The notes under the pieces are model-generated. The model searched no databases. It was given only the letters and a program-made list of their open reading frames with translations, and was not told the DNA's origin. Below, piece after piece: positions 8,923 through 17,030 of a stretch of 64,000 nt of DNA (positions within the stretch are counted from its first letter, which is position 1; each line of letters starts with the position of its first letter). Source of the stretch: Teichococcus aestuarii (GTDB taxonomy: Bacteria; Pseudomonadota; Alphaproteobacteria; Acetobacterales; Acetobacteraceae); NCBI RefSeq assembly GCF_003116135.1, contig NZ_PDOA01000001.1, positions 310,001 through 374,000 on the forward strand. The letters run 5' to 3'. The position numbers and the translations under genes are program-made.

Positions 8923-9049
8923 GGAAGACGTTCTTTTTTGGAAAAAAGAACCAAAAAAACTTTTGTCAGTTTGCGGTGCGCCGACCGATAGCGCGGCATC
9001 AGACTGACAAAGTCTTTTTGCTTCTTTTTCTTCAGAAAAAGAAGATTCT
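8923..9049. repeat. AT-rich hairpin element, copy 1, stop codon to stop codon
   Basis: The whole 127-bp gap between convergent genes is a composite hairpin element unlike its GC-rich surroundings. Left part: a 10-bp perfect stem at 8930-8939 and 8942-8951. Right part: a 10-bp stem at 9021-9030 and 9035-9044 with loop TTCA. TTTGTCAGT (8962-8970) pairs with ACTGACAAA (9003-9011), joining both halves around a GC-rich centre. Positions 9007-9049 are identical to 40663-40705. It probably terminates transcription from both sides. Confidence 0.8.
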
Positions 9050-9724
9050 TCAAATCGCCTGGGGCGCCTTGAACTTCCCTTCCTTGTGGAGATCCGCCGC
9101 GCGCCAGAGATACCAGGCGGCGGCGGAGCGGTAGGGTGCCCAGGCCAGCCCGATCTCGGCCAGGGCCTTCGGCTTCGGCTGGGCATCGAGGCCGGCGGCG
9201 AGGCGGTAGCCCTCGCGCACGCCGAAATCGTCCACCGGCAGGATGTCCGGCCGGCCGAGGGTGAAGATCAGCAGCATCTCCACCGTCCAGCGGCCGACGC
9301 CGCGCAGCGCCACCAGCCGCTCGACCAGCTCCTCGTCGGGCAGGCGGGCGGCGGCGCGGCGGGTCGGCACCAGACCGCCCACGCTCTTCAGCGCGATATC
9401 GCGGATGGCGGCGCACTTCGCGCCGGAGAAGCCGCAGCCGCGCAAGCCCTCCTCCGGCAGGGCCAGCACCCCCTCGGGGTGCGGGAAGTCCTGGCCGGGG
9501 AAGAGGGCGATCAGCCGGTTCAGCATCGCCTCGGCGGCGCGGCCATGCACCTGCTGGTGGGCGATGGCGCGCACCAGCGCCTCGTAGGGCTCGCGCTGGA
9601 TGGGCTTCAGGGTCATGGCGCCCACCTGCCGCACCACCGGCCCCAGCACGGGGTCGGCGGCGAGGTGGGCGCGGGCGGCGCGGGGGCTGAGGCCCCGCGC
9701 GACGGGCCGCGCGGGCGCGCGCAT
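9050..9724 (-). CDS. DNA-3-methyladenine glycosylase II family (AlkA-like, HhH-GPD)
   Basis: A 224-residue base-excision glycosylase. The helix-hairpin-helix LRGVGRWTV is at about residues 140-148 and the Gly/Pro-Asp segment LPVDDFGVREGY gives the catalytic Asp at about 166. AIAHQQVHGRAAEAM (about 54-68) is also typical. These enzymes remove alkylated bases such as 3-methyladenine. It lacks the N-terminal domain of E. coli AlkA, as usual for the shorter Mag1-like forms. Its ATG overlaps the stop of the TRAP large permease (TGATG), so a repair enzyme is translated as the last gene of a transport operon. No FeS cysteine cluster is present. Confidence 0.9.
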   Translation of the reverse strand: MRAPARPVARGLSPRAARAHLAADPVLGPVVRQVGAMTLKPIQREPYEALVRAIAHQQVHGRAAEAMLNRLIALFPGQDFPHPEGVLALPEEGLRGCGFSGAKCAAIRDIALKSVGGLVPTRRAAARLPDEELVERLVALRGVGRWTVEMLLIFTLGRPDILPVDDFGVREGYRLAAGLDAQPKPKALAEIGLAWAPYRSAAAWYLWRAADLHKEGKFKAPQAI

Positions 9725-11001
9725 CAGCGGAAGATCAGGTGCGGCAGCACCAGGGTCAGCGCCGGGACATAGGTGATCAGCATCAGGCAGGCGATGATGA
9801 CGGCGATGAAGACGAAGAGATAGCGCATCATCGTCTCGATGCCGCAGCCGGCCACCTGCGCCGCGGCGAAGAGGTTCACGCCGAAGGGCGGCGTGATCAT
9901 GCCGAGCGCCAGGTTCACCACCATGATGGTGCCGAAATGCACCCCGTCGATGCCGAAGCGCTGCGCCGCGTCGGCCAGGATCGGCGCGAGCACGATGATG
10001 CTGGCGCTGGTCTCGACGAACATGCCGACGACGAACAGGAAGATGTTGGCGCCGAACAGGAAGCTTCCGGCGCCGTCGAAGGTCTCCACCAGCCAGGCGG
10101 CGGCGGCGTCCGGCACGCCCTGGCGGTTCAGCAGGTAGGAGAACAACGCGGCGCAGGCGATGATGAACATGATCACCGCCGAGGAGATCACCGACTTGCG
10201 GAAGATCGGGTAGAGGTCCCGCCAGGACAGCTCGCGGTGGAGGAACATGCCGACGAGGATGGCGTAGAACACGGCGATGACGCTGGCCTCGGTCGGCGTC
10301 GCCACGCCGCCATAGATGCCGCCCAGCACCACCACCGGCATCAGCAGCGCGAAGCCCGCCTGGCGCAGCGCGGCCAGGAAGGGCAGGCGCCCGTCGCCAT
10401 CCTGCTTGCCCCAGCCCTTGATGCGGCACCACACCAGCACGGTGGCGATCAGCGCGCCGGCGACCAGCGCCCCCGGCACGAAGCCGGCGATGAACAGCTC
10501 GGGGATCGAGACCTGGGTGGTCACGCCGTAGAGGATCATCGGGATGGAGGGGGGGATGATGACGCCGAGCTCGGCCGCCGTGGCCTGCAGCGCCGCCGCG
10601 AAGCCCACCGGGTAGCCGTGCTTGACCAGCGCCGGGATCATGATGGTGCCGATGGCGAAGGTGGTGGCCACCGAGGAGCCGCTGATGGCGGCGAAGATCA
10701 TGCAGGTGATGACGCAGGTTGCCGGCAGCCCGCCCTGCACCCCGCCCACCATGGATTTGGCGAACTCGACGAGGCGGCGGCTGATGCCGCCCACATCCAT
10801 CAAATTGCCCGCCAGGATGAAGAAGGGGATGGCGGCGAGCGGGAACTTGTCCAGCGCCACGAAGATCTGCTGCGCCGCGACGATCATCGGGAAGCGCGTC
10901 CAGCCCTCGATGCCGAGGATAGCGGCCAGCCCGATGGCGACGGCGACGGGGATGCCGGCGGCGAAGCCCACCAGCATCACGGTGATCATGGCGCCGGTCA
11001 T
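9724..11001 (-). CDS. dctM: TRAP transporter large permease subunit
   Basis: A 425-residue inner-membrane protein with about twelve hydrophobic segments, matching the DctM family length. Motifs: FAAGIPVAVAIGLAAILGIE at the start, FILAGNLMDVGGISRRLVEF, SGSSVATTFAIGTIMIPALV, and PPSIPMILYGV. It forms the Na+-driven translocating unit with the small subunit and takes ligand from the periplasmic DctP. Its start overlaps the dctQ stop by 4 nt and its stop overlaps the glycosylase start. Ligand unknown, generally an organic acid. Confidence 0.94.
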   Translation of the reverse strand: MTGAMITVMLVGFAAGIPVAVAIGLAAILGIEGWTRFPMIVAAQQIFVALDKFPLAAIPFFILAGNLMDVGGISRRLVEFAKSMVGGVQGGLPATCVITCMIFAAISGSSVATTFAIGTIMIPALVKHGYPVGFAAALQATAAELGVIIPPSIPMILYGVTTQVSIPELFIAGFVPGALVAGALIATVLVWCRIKGWGKQDGDGRLPFLAALRQAGFALLMPVVVLGGIYGGVATPTEASVIAVFYAILVGMFLHRELSWRDLYPIFRKSVISSAVIMFIIACAALFSYLLNRQGVPDAAAAWLVETFDGAGSFLFGANIFLFVVGMFVETSASIIVLAPILADAAQRFGIDGVHFGTIMVVNLALGMITPPFGVNLFAAAQVAGCGIETMMRYLFVFIAVIIACLMLITYVPALTLVLPHLIFR

Positions 11002-11576
11002 ACCGCGGCCTCCAGCTCGGCCGAGCGGCGGTCGAGGAAATTGCCGAGCGCGCCCAGCATGGCGAAGAGCGCGCCGAGCGGGATGGCGGCGTAGCCCCAG
11101 GACATCGAGACCTCGAGCCCCGCCATTTCCTGGAACTTCACGCGCTGCGCCATGCTCCAGCCGAACCAGAACAGCACGCCCATCAGCGAGAGGCTGGAGG
11201 CCAGCGAGGCGGCCTCCAGGCCGCGCCGCAGGCCGCCACGGCTGTAGCGGTGCGCCATGTCGATGGAGACCAGCGCCCCCGCGCGCAGCGCCACGGCCAG
11301 GCCGAGCATGGCCATCCAGATCAGCGCGGTGCGCACCAGCGCCTCGCTCCAGACCGAGGGCGTCTCGGTGGCGAAGCGGGCGATCACCTGCCAGAGCCCG
11401 GCGAAGCAGGCCACGGCCAGGGCGAGGCAGGCCGCCACGGCGGCGAGCTCCGTTGCCACCCGGTCGAGCCCGAGGATGGCGCGGCGCGCCGGCTCGGCGC
11501 GGGCGCCGATCCAGAGCGCCAGCAGCGTGCCGAGCAGGCTGGCCACGCCGATGACGAGCAGCGGCACGGTGTTCAT
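10998..11576 (-). CDS. dctQ: TRAP transporter small permease subunit
   Basis: A 192-residue membrane protein with four hydrophobic helices, standard for DctQ. The segment TPSVWSEALVRTALIWMAML matches the conserved W-x-EE-xx-R-xx-xxW-xx-xxG region of the family. It anchors the large subunit in the inner membrane. The stop codon is shared in a 4-nt overlap with dctM. It is separated from the upstream receptor gene by 166 bases containing a 10-bp hairpin and a G-rich tandem repeat, which may lower permease expression relative to the receptor. Confidence 0.9.
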   Translation of the reverse strand: MNTVPLLVIGVASLLGTLLALWIGARAEPARRAILGLDRVATELAAVAACLALAVACFAGLWQVIARFATETPSVWSEALVRTALIWMAMLGLAVALRAGALVSIDMAHRYSRGGLRRGLEAASLASSLSLMGVLFWFGWSMAQRVKFQEMAGLEVSMSWGYAAIPLGALFAMLGALGNFLDRRSAELEAAV

Positions 11577-11656
11577 GGGCGGTTGCGCCGCGCGGCGGCC
11601 CGGTGCGTGGTCGGCATGGGTCGGAGATCCTGAGAGGCTTGCCGGGAGAAGCGGGA

Positions 11657-11681
11657 CGCCGCCCGCATGGAGCGGGCGGCG
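11657..11681 (-). terminator. Hairpin between TRAP receptor and permease genes
   Basis: CGCCGCCCGC (11657-11666) and GCGGGCGGCG (11672-11681) form a perfect 10-bp stem with a 5-nt loop in the dctP-dctQ gap. It probably acts as an attenuator or mRNA-stabilising hairpin behind the receptor gene; there is no T-run. Confidence 0.45.
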
Positions 11682-11690
11682 CGGCGGGCC

Positions 11691-11743
11691 TGGCCGGGGG
11701 GGTGGCCGGGGTGCTTGGCCGGGGGTGCTTGGCCGGGGGGGCT
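11691..11743. repeat. Tandem G-rich repeat (about 4 units of 12-14 bp)
   Basis: Near-identical units TGGCCGGGGTGCT, TGGCCGGGGGTGCT and TGGCCGGGGGGGCT lie head to tail at 11703-11743, preceded by a partial unit from 11691. The array ends at the dctP stop codon. G-runs lengthen from unit to unit, consistent with slippage. Confidence 0.75.
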
Positions 11744-12735
11744 TACTGGGCCGGCTTCCAGTCGCGCAGGCGGGCCAGCAGCTTGCCGTCCAGCTCCTTC
11801 TCGTACTGCGCGAAGGCGGCCGCCAGCGCCGTCTGGAACTGCGCGGTATCGACGCTGGTGACGACGGTCATGCCGCGGCGGCGCAGCTCGTCCACGCCGC
11901 TCTGCTCGTCGGCCGTCACCTTGGCGCGGTTGGCGTCGCGCCCGGCCTTGGCGGCCTCCATGAACATCGTCTTCTCCGCCGCGCTCAGCCGGCCCCACAG
12001 GGCGGGGGAGCCGATCAGCAGCGCCGGCGAGTAGACGTGGCCGGTCAGCGTCAGGTACTTCTGCACCTGGTTGATGTTGTTGGCGACGATGACGGGGATG
12101 GGGTTCTCCTGGCCATCGACCGTGCCCTGCTGCAGCGCCGGGATCAGCTCGGAGAAGGCCATCGGCGTGGGCAGCGCGCCGAGGGTGGAGAAGGCGCGCA
12201 TATGCACCTGGTTCTCCATGGTGCGCACCTTCAGGCCGCGGATGTCGGCAGGCGTGCTCACCTCGCGGCGGCTGTTGGTCAGGTGGCGGAAGCCGTTCTC
12301 CATCCACATCACGCCGACCAGCCCGCGCGCCTGGAACTTCGCCAGGATCTCCTGCCCGATGGCGGAATCCAGCGCGCCGCGCGCATGGGCGTAGTCGCGG
12401 AACAGGAAGGGCACGTCCACCGTCCGCACCTCCGGCACGAAATTGCCGACCGGGCCGGTGGAGGTGATGGTGAAGTCCAGCGTGCCGATCTGCACGCTCT
12501 CGATCATCTCGCGCTCATTGTCGTTGCGCTGGATGGTGACGCGGTACTTGCCGTTGGAGAGCTTCTCCAGCGTCTCCTTGAAGGCCGTCGCGCCCGCGCC
12601 GTAGTGGCTGTTGGCGGTGGGCAGCGGGTGCTGGACGGTAATCTCGGTCTGGGCGCGGGCGGGGCCGGCGGCCAGGATGGCGGTGAAGCCGGCGGCCATC
12701 CCGAAGGCCAGCGCGTGGCGGCGCAGCATGCTCAT
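11743..12735 (-). CDS. dctP: TRAP transporter substrate-binding protein
   Basis: A 330-residue periplasmic receptor of the DctP family. A signal peptide (MLRRHALAFGMAAGFTAILA, then ARAQ) precedes TEITVQHPLPTANSHYGAGA. Conserved positions include the ligand-binding Arg region GLKVRTMENQVHMRAFSTLG and PTPMAFSELIPALQQGTVDG. I chose the ATG at 12735 because GGAGG lies about 10 bases upstream; the ATG at 12744 would be too close to it. First gene of the TRAP operon; divergent from an MFS gene across 176 bases that contain a small palindrome. Ligand probably an organic acid. Confidence 0.92.
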   Translation of the reverse strand: MSMLRRHALAFGMAAGFTAILAAGPARAQTEITVQHPLPTANSHYGAGATAFKETLEKLSNGKYRVTIQRNDNEREMIESVQIGTLDFTITSTGPVGNFVPEVRTVDVPFLFRDYAHARGALDSAIGQEILAKFQARGLVGVMWMENGFRHLTNSRREVSTPADIRGLKVRTMENQVHMRAFSTLGALPTPMAFSELIPALQQGTVDGQENPIPVIVANNINQVQKYLTLTGHVYSPALLIGSPALWGRLSAAEKTMFMEAAKAGRDANRAKVTADEQSGVDELRRRGMTVVTSVDTAQFQTALAAAFAQYEKELDGKLLARLRDWKPAQ

Positions 12736-12818
12736 GGCGTCATGTCCTCCCACGGCGCGGTTCGGCCCGCGCCGCCTGTGGCGTCACTTCTAGGGGAGGC
12801 ACAGGCCGGTTTCAATGT

Positions 12819-12831
12819 GTTGCGACGCAAC
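12819..12831. promoter_or_regulatory. Palindrome in divergent TRAP/MFS promoter region
   Basis: GTTGCG-A-CGCAAC is a perfect 6-1-6 palindrome placed between the divergent starts of dctP (12735) and the MFS gene (12912). Short symmetric sites of this size are typical operators for GntR- or TetR-type repressors; no regulator gene is adjacent. Confidence 0.4.
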
Positions 12832-12911
12832 CGTTCTCACGGTGCGGGGACAGGCGGTGACCGGGCCCCCGGCATGCCGCATGTTGCGCGGTCCATCGCC
12901 CGGACCGCTTC

Positions 12912-14123
12912 ATGACCCAGCCCGCCGCCGACGAGGCGCCCTATATCGAGCGCGGCACGCCGGCCTTCCGCCGTACCAACCTGGCCTTCATCTGCGCCGG
13001 CTTCGCCACCTTCGCGCTGCTCTACTGCGCCCAGCCACTGCTGCCGGCCTTCGCGGAAGCCTTCTCCATCAGCCCGGCGGCGAGCAGCCTGGCGCTCTCC
13101 CTGCCCACGGCGGTGATGGCGGTGTGCATGCTGCTGGCCAGCGCCGCCTCCGAGGCGCTGGGCCGCAAGCCGGTGATGCTGGTCTCGGTGCTGGCCTCAG
13201 CGCTGCTGACCATCGCCGCCGCCTTCGCGCCGGGCTGGGAGAGCTTCCTGCTGCTGCGCGCCCTGCTCGGCATCGCGCTCAGCGGCCTGCCGGCGGTGGC
13301 CATGGCCTACATCACCGAGGAGCTGCACCCGCGCTCCAGCGGCTATGCCATGGGCCTCTACATCAGCGGCACGGCGATGGGCGGCATGGCCGGGCGCGTC
13401 GTCTCCGGGCTGCTGCTGGAGGCGGGGGGCTGGCGCGGCTCGGTGGGCGTCATCGGGCTGCTGGGGCTGGCCTCGGCCCTGGTGTTCTGGCGCAGCCTGC
13501 CGCCCTCGCGGCACTTCCACCCGCGGCCGCTGGCCTGGGGCGGGCTGGCGGCCAATTTCGCCACGCATCTGCGCGACCCGGGGCTGCGCTGGCTGTTCGC
13601 GCTGGGCTTCCTGTTCATGGGCAGCTTCGTCACCGTCTACAACTATGTCGGCTTCCGGCTGCTGGCGCCGCCCTTCGGCCTGCCGCACGGCCTCGTGGCG
13701 CTGGTGTTCAGCGTCTACCTGGTGGGCATCGGCAGCTCGGCCTTCGTCGGCGGGCTGTCGGACCGGTTCGGGCGGCGGCGGGTGCTGTGGCTGACGGTGC
13801 TGGCCATGCTGGCCGGGCTGGCGCTCACCCTGGCGGCGAGCCTGCCGCTGCTGGTGCTGGGGCTGGCGCTGCTCACCTTCGGCTTCTTTGGCTCGCACGC
13901 GCTGGCCAGCGCGTGGGTGGGGCAGCGCGCCGGTGCGGCGAAGGCACAGGCTTCCTCCCTCTACCTCTTCGCCTACTACATGGGGGCCAGCATCATGGGC
14001 GCCTCGGGCGGCCTCGCCTGGGCGGCGGCGGGCTGGGCCGGGGTGGCTGCGCTGGTGGGGGTGGCGCTGCTGGCGGCGCTGCTGATCGCGCTGCGGCTGG
14101 CGCGGCTGGGCGGCGCGGGCTGA
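12912..14123 (+). CDS. MFS transporter (YnfM-like)
   Basis: A 403-residue major facilitator with twelve predicted helices. Loop 2-3 carries SEALGRKPVM and the equivalent loop in the second half has SDRFGRRRVLW, the two copies of MFS motif A. FALLYCAQPLLPAFAEAFSI in helix 1 is characteristic of the YnfM/arabinose-efflux-like subgroup. It sits in the inner membrane and is probably a proton-driven exporter. Substrate unknown. The gene is divergent from the TRAP operon and may share the palindromic operator between them. Confidence 0.88.
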   Translation: MTQPAADEAPYIERGTPAFRRTNLAFICAGFATFALLYCAQPLLPAFAEAFSISPAASSLALSLPTAVMAVCMLLASAASEALGRKPVMLVSVLASALLTIAAAFAPGWESFLLLRALLGIALSGLPAVAMAYITEELHPRSSGYAMGLYISGTAMGGMAGRVVSGLLLEAGGWRGSVGVIGLLGLASALVFWRSLPPSRHFHPRPLAWGGLAANFATHLRDPGLRWLFALGFLFMGSFVTVYNYVGFRLLAPPFGLPHGLVALVFSVYLVGIGSSAFVGGLSDRFGRRRVLWLTVLAMLAGLALTLAASLPLLVLGLALLTFGFFGSHALASAWVGQRAGAAKAQASSLYLFAYYMGASIMGASGGLAWAAAGWAGVAALVGVALLAALLIALRLARLGGAG

Positions 14124-14145
14124 AGGCCGCGCCGCCCGGGCGGGG

Positions 14146-14271
14146 CTACTGGTAGCCGCCCGTCTTCTCGCGCTCCTTGGCGGCGTCTTCCTGGGTCTTC
14201 TCGTCCACCGGCTGCTGGCCGGGCTTGGGGTCCTGGCTCTTCTCGTCGGCGGGCTTGTTCGGCTCGGCCAT
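14146..14271 (-). CDS. Small hydrophilic protein, 41 residues, unknown function
   Basis: A short gene with an excellent ribosome site: AGGAGG seven bases before the ATG at 14271. The product is 41 residues, nearly free of hydrophobic residues and rich in Lys, Glu, Asp, Pro and Gln (for example MAEPNKPADEKSQDPKPGQQ), ending KTGGYQ. It should be disordered and soluble. No known domain is recognised; such short charged proteins are sometimes stress-related, which is only a guess. It ends convergent to the MFS gene and lies downstream of ynfA on the same strand. Confidence 0.6.
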   Translation of the reverse strand: MAEPNKPADEKSQDPKPGQQPVDEKTQEDAAKEREKTGGYQ

Positions 14272-14331
14272 ATCCGGTCCTCCTGGGTTGACCTCAGGGA
14301 GAACGGCGCAGGGGGCCGCGGGTTCCGCGCC

Positions 14332-14661
14332 TCAGGCGCCGCGTGGCGCGAGCAGGATGACCGCCGCGCCGGCCAGGCAGAGCGCCGCGCCCGCCATGTC
14401 CCACCGGTCCGGCCGCGCCCCCTCCACCGCCCACATCCAGCCCAGCGAGGCGGCGATGTAGACGCCCCCATAGGCGGCGAAGGCGCGGCCGGCGGCGCTG
14501 CTCTCCACCAGGGTGAGCAGCGCGCCGAACAGCGCCAGGCTGGCCAGCCCCGGCAGCAGCCACCAGCCGGAGCGCCCCAGCCGCAGCACCATCCACAGCG
14601 CGTAGCACCCCCCGATCTCCGCCAGCGCGGCGCCGAGATAGACCAGGGCGGTGCGCGCCAT
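14332..14661 (-). CDS. YnfA/UPF0060 family small membrane protein
   Basis: A 109-residue protein with four hydrophobic helices, the standard length of the family. Recognisable segments are [20 protein letters not shown], the [20 protein letters not shown] helix with its Tyr-Gly-Gly-Val-Tyr core, and [17 protein letters not shown]. YnfA proteins are SMR-like inner-membrane proteins proposed to export drugs; the physiological substrate is unknown. The start at 14661 gives [10 protein letters not shown]; an earlier in-frame ATG would overlap the aldehyde dehydrogenase gene. It begins 10 bases after that gene, so both are likely cotranscribed. Confidence 0.9.
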   Translation of the reverse strand: MARTALVYLGAALAEIGGCYALWMVLRLGRSGWWLLPGLASLALFGALLTLVESSAAGRAFAAYGGVYIAASLGWMWAVEGARPDRWDMAGAALCLAGAAVILLAPRGA

Positions 14662-14671
14662 GCCCGCCGCC

Positions 14672-16105
14672 TCAGCCGTGCCGGATGGCGATGGTCTTGA
14701 GCGCGGCGAAGCCGGCCAGCGCCGCGAAGCCCTTCTCGCGGCCATGCCCGCTGCGCTTCACGCCGCCGAAGGGCAACTCCACGCCGCCGCCCGCGCCGTA
14801 GTTGTTGACGAAGACCTGCCCGGCCTTGATGCCGCGCGAGAGCCGCATGGCGCGGCCGATATCGGCCGTCCACACCCCCGCCACCAGCCCAAACTGGGTG
14901 CCGTTGGCGATGGCCAGCGCCTCCGCCTCGTCGGTGAAGCGGATGGCGGTCAGCACCGGGCCGAACACCTCCTCCTGCGCCAGCCGGTGGGTGGGGGCCA
15001 CGTCGGCCAGCAGGGTCGGCTGCACGTAGTAGCCGCCCTCCGGCGCGTTGGAGGCGATGCGGCCCCGGCCGGCGAGGTTCAGGCCATCATTGCGCGCGAA
15101 GTCGAGGAAGCCGTTGACGCGCTTCTGCTGGTCGGCGTTCACCACCGGGCCGAGGTCGAGGTCGCGCTCAGCGGGGCCGGCCTCCAGGCGGCCGAAGCGC
15201 CCGGCGAGGTCGGCCACGAAGCGGTCGAAGATGCCGGCCTGCACCAGCACGCGGGAGCCGGCCGAGCAGGTCTGGCCGGCATTCTGGATGATGCCGTTCA
15301 TCACCGTCGCCGCCGCCGTGTCGAGGTCGGCGTCCTGGAACACCAGCTGCGGGCTCTTGCCGCCCAGCTCCAGCGTGACGGGGATGGTGTTCCGCGCCGC
15401 CGCCGCCTGCACCAGCGTGCCCACCTCCGGGCTGCCGGTGAAGGAGACGTGGGAAATGCCGGGATGCGCCGTCAGTGCCGCGCCGGCTTCCTCGCCGAGG
15501 CCGGTGACGACGTTCCACACCCCCTCGGGGAAACCTGCCTCCGCCGCCAGCTCCGCCAGCATCAGCGAGGAGAGGGAGGCGTCCTCGGCCGGCTTCAGCA
15601 CGCAGGCATTGCCCATGGCCAGCGCCGCGCCCACCGAGCGGCCGACGATCTGCATCGGGTAGTTCCACGGCACGATGTGGCCGGTCACGCCATGCGGCTC
15701 CCACACCGTCAGCACCGTCATGCCGTCGGCGTAGGGGATGGTGTCGCCATGCATCTTGTCGGCGCTGGAGCCGTAGAACTCGAAGTAGCGGGCGCAGGCG
15801 GTGGCGTCGGCGCGGGCCTGGCGGATCGGCTTGCCGACATCGCGGCTCTCGGCCTGGGCCAGCGCCTCGGCGTCGCGCTCGATCAGCGTGGCGAGCCGCG
15901 TCAGCAGGCGGCCGCGCTCGGTGGCGGAGAGGCGGCCCCAGGGGCCATCCAGCGCCGCCTGCGCCGCGCGCACCGCGGCGTCGATCTCGGCCTGCCCGCC
16001 GCGCGCGATCCGGGCGAAGGCGTGCCCGTCGGAGGGGTTGATGACGGGGATGTGCCGCTCCGCGGCGATGCTCCTGCCGCCGATCCAGTGGCCGTGGGTC
16101 TGCAT
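14672..16105 (-). CDS. NAD(P)-dependent aldehyde dehydrogenase
   Basis: A 477-residue ALDH superfamily enzyme that oxidises an aldehyde to the acid. The catalytic set is complete: Asn148 in VPWNYP, Lys171 in LKPAE, Glu246 in LELGGKSP and nucleophile Cys280 in NAGQTCSAG, with FTGSPEVG for cofactor binding. VEWPH-type residues are replaced by VWEPHGVTG. It resembles betaine/aminoaldehyde and gamma-aminobutyraldehyde dehydrogenases, but substrate is not certain. Divergent from an enoyl-CoA hydratase gene; the 121-base gap contains a 10-bp inverted repeat. Confidence 0.92.
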   Translation of the reverse strand: MQTHGHWIGGRSIAAERHIPVINPSDGHAFARIARGGQAEIDAAVRAAQAALDGPWGRLSATERGRLLTRLATLIERDAEALAQAESRDVGKPIRQARADATACARYFEFYGSSADKMHGDTIPYADGMTVLTVWEPHGVTGHIVPWNYPMQIVGRSVGAALAMGNACVLKPAEDASLSSLMLAELAAEAGFPEGVWNVVTGLGEEAGAALTAHPGISHVSFTGSPEVGTLVQAAAARNTIPVTLELGGKSPQLVFQDADLDTAAATVMNGIIQNAGQTCSAGSRVLVQAGIFDRFVADLAGRFGRLEAGPAERDLDLGPVVNADQQKRVNGFLDFARNDGLNLAGRGRIASNAPEGGYYVQPTLLADVAPTHRLAQEEVFGPVLTAIRFTDEAEALAIANGTQFGLVAGVWTADIGRAMRLSRGIKAGQVFVNNYGAGGGVELPFGGVKRSGHGREKGFAALAGFAALKTIAIRHG

Positions 16106-16152
16106 GGGCTTCCTCGATTCCGTGCCTGAGGGCGTGGTCTAGAGCAGATCGG

Positions 16153-16181
16153 GCGCCGGCGGAATTCGCCCCCGCCGGCGC
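16153..16181. promoter_or_regulatory. Inverted repeat in divergent ALDH / enoyl-CoA hydratase region
   Basis: GCGCCGGCGG (16153-16162) and CCGCCGGCGC (16172-16181) are a perfect 10-bp inverted repeat with a 9-nt spacer between divergent genes. It may be an operator or a 5' UTR hairpin of the hydratase transcript. Confidence 0.35.
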
Positions 16182-16226
16182 GGCGTGGCAGGATCGGCCG
16201 AACACATCCAGGGAAGGAGACAGGGC

Positions 16227-17012
16227 ATGTCCGAGGAACCGGTGCTGCTGGAGGTCGATGCGCGCGGCGTCGCCACCGTCACGCTCAACCGCCCGCAGCG
16301 GGGCAACGCCTACAATGGCGCGCTGCTGGCGGCGCTGACCGACGGGCTGGAGCAGCTCGGCCGGGATGCCGCGCTGCGGGCGCTGGTGATCCGCGGCGCG
16401 GGGCGCCACTTCCAGGCCGGCGCCGATATCGACTGGCTGAGCGAGGCCGCCGGCGCCACGCCGGAGCAGGCCTTCGCCGCCTCCATGGCCACCACCGAGG
16501 CGATGGCGCGGCTCAACGAGTTCCCGCGCCCCACCTTCGCCGTGGTGCAGGGGGCGTGCTTCGGCGGCGGCTGCGGCGTGGTGTGCTGCGTCGACGTGGC
16601 GCTGGCGACACCGGCCGCCCTGTTCGGGCTGAGCGAGGTGCGCGTCGGCGTGGCGCCGACGCCGATCTCGACGCACATGGTGCACGCCATGGGGCTGCGC
16701 CAGGCGCGGCGCTACGCCATCACCGGCGAGCGGTTCGACGCGGCCGAGGCGCTGCGCATCGGGCTGGTGCACGAGGTGCACGAGGCGGAGGTGATCGAGG
16801 CGCGGCTGGAGGAGATCCTGGCCGAGACGATGCTCTCCGCCCCCGGCGCCATCGCCGTGACCAAGCGCTCGCTGCTGGAGGCGAACGGGCTGGCCCTCTC
16901 GCCGCGCGAGATGGCGCAGCTGGCCACCGAATCCTGGATGCAGCGCGCCTCGGCCGAGGGGCGGGAGGGCCTCGCCGCCTTCCGCGAGAAGCGCCGCCCC
17001 GGCTGGGCGTGA
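16227..17012 (+). CDS. Enoyl-CoA hydratase/isomerase family protein
   Basis: A 261-residue crotonase-fold enzyme. The oxyanion-hole segments are HFQAGADIDWLSEA (about residues 66-79) and GACFGGGCGVVC (about 110-121); FGLSEVRVGVAPTPIS keeps one of the two catalytic Glu positions, and the pattern resembles methylglutaconyl-CoA hydratases. It hydrates an acyl-CoA double bond in fatty acid or branched-chain acid breakdown. The start at 16227 is preceded by AAGGAGA; an upstream in-frame codon would add 14 residues. It is convergent to the lactate-permease-like gene with an 18-base gap. Confidence 0.9.
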   Translation: MSEEPVLLEVDARGVATVTLNRPQRGNAYNGALLAALTDGLEQLGRDAALRALVIRGAGRHFQAGADIDWLSEAAGATPEQAFAASMATTEAMARLNEFPRPTFAVVQGACFGGGCGVVCCVDVALATPAALFGLSEVRVGVAPTPISTHMVHAMGLRQARRYAITGERFDAAEALRIGLVHEVHEAEVIEARLEEILAETMLSAPGAIAVTKRSLLEANGLALSPREMAQLATESWMQRASAEGREGLAAFREKRRPGWA

Positions 17013-17030
17013 GGCAGGGCGGGGAGGGGC

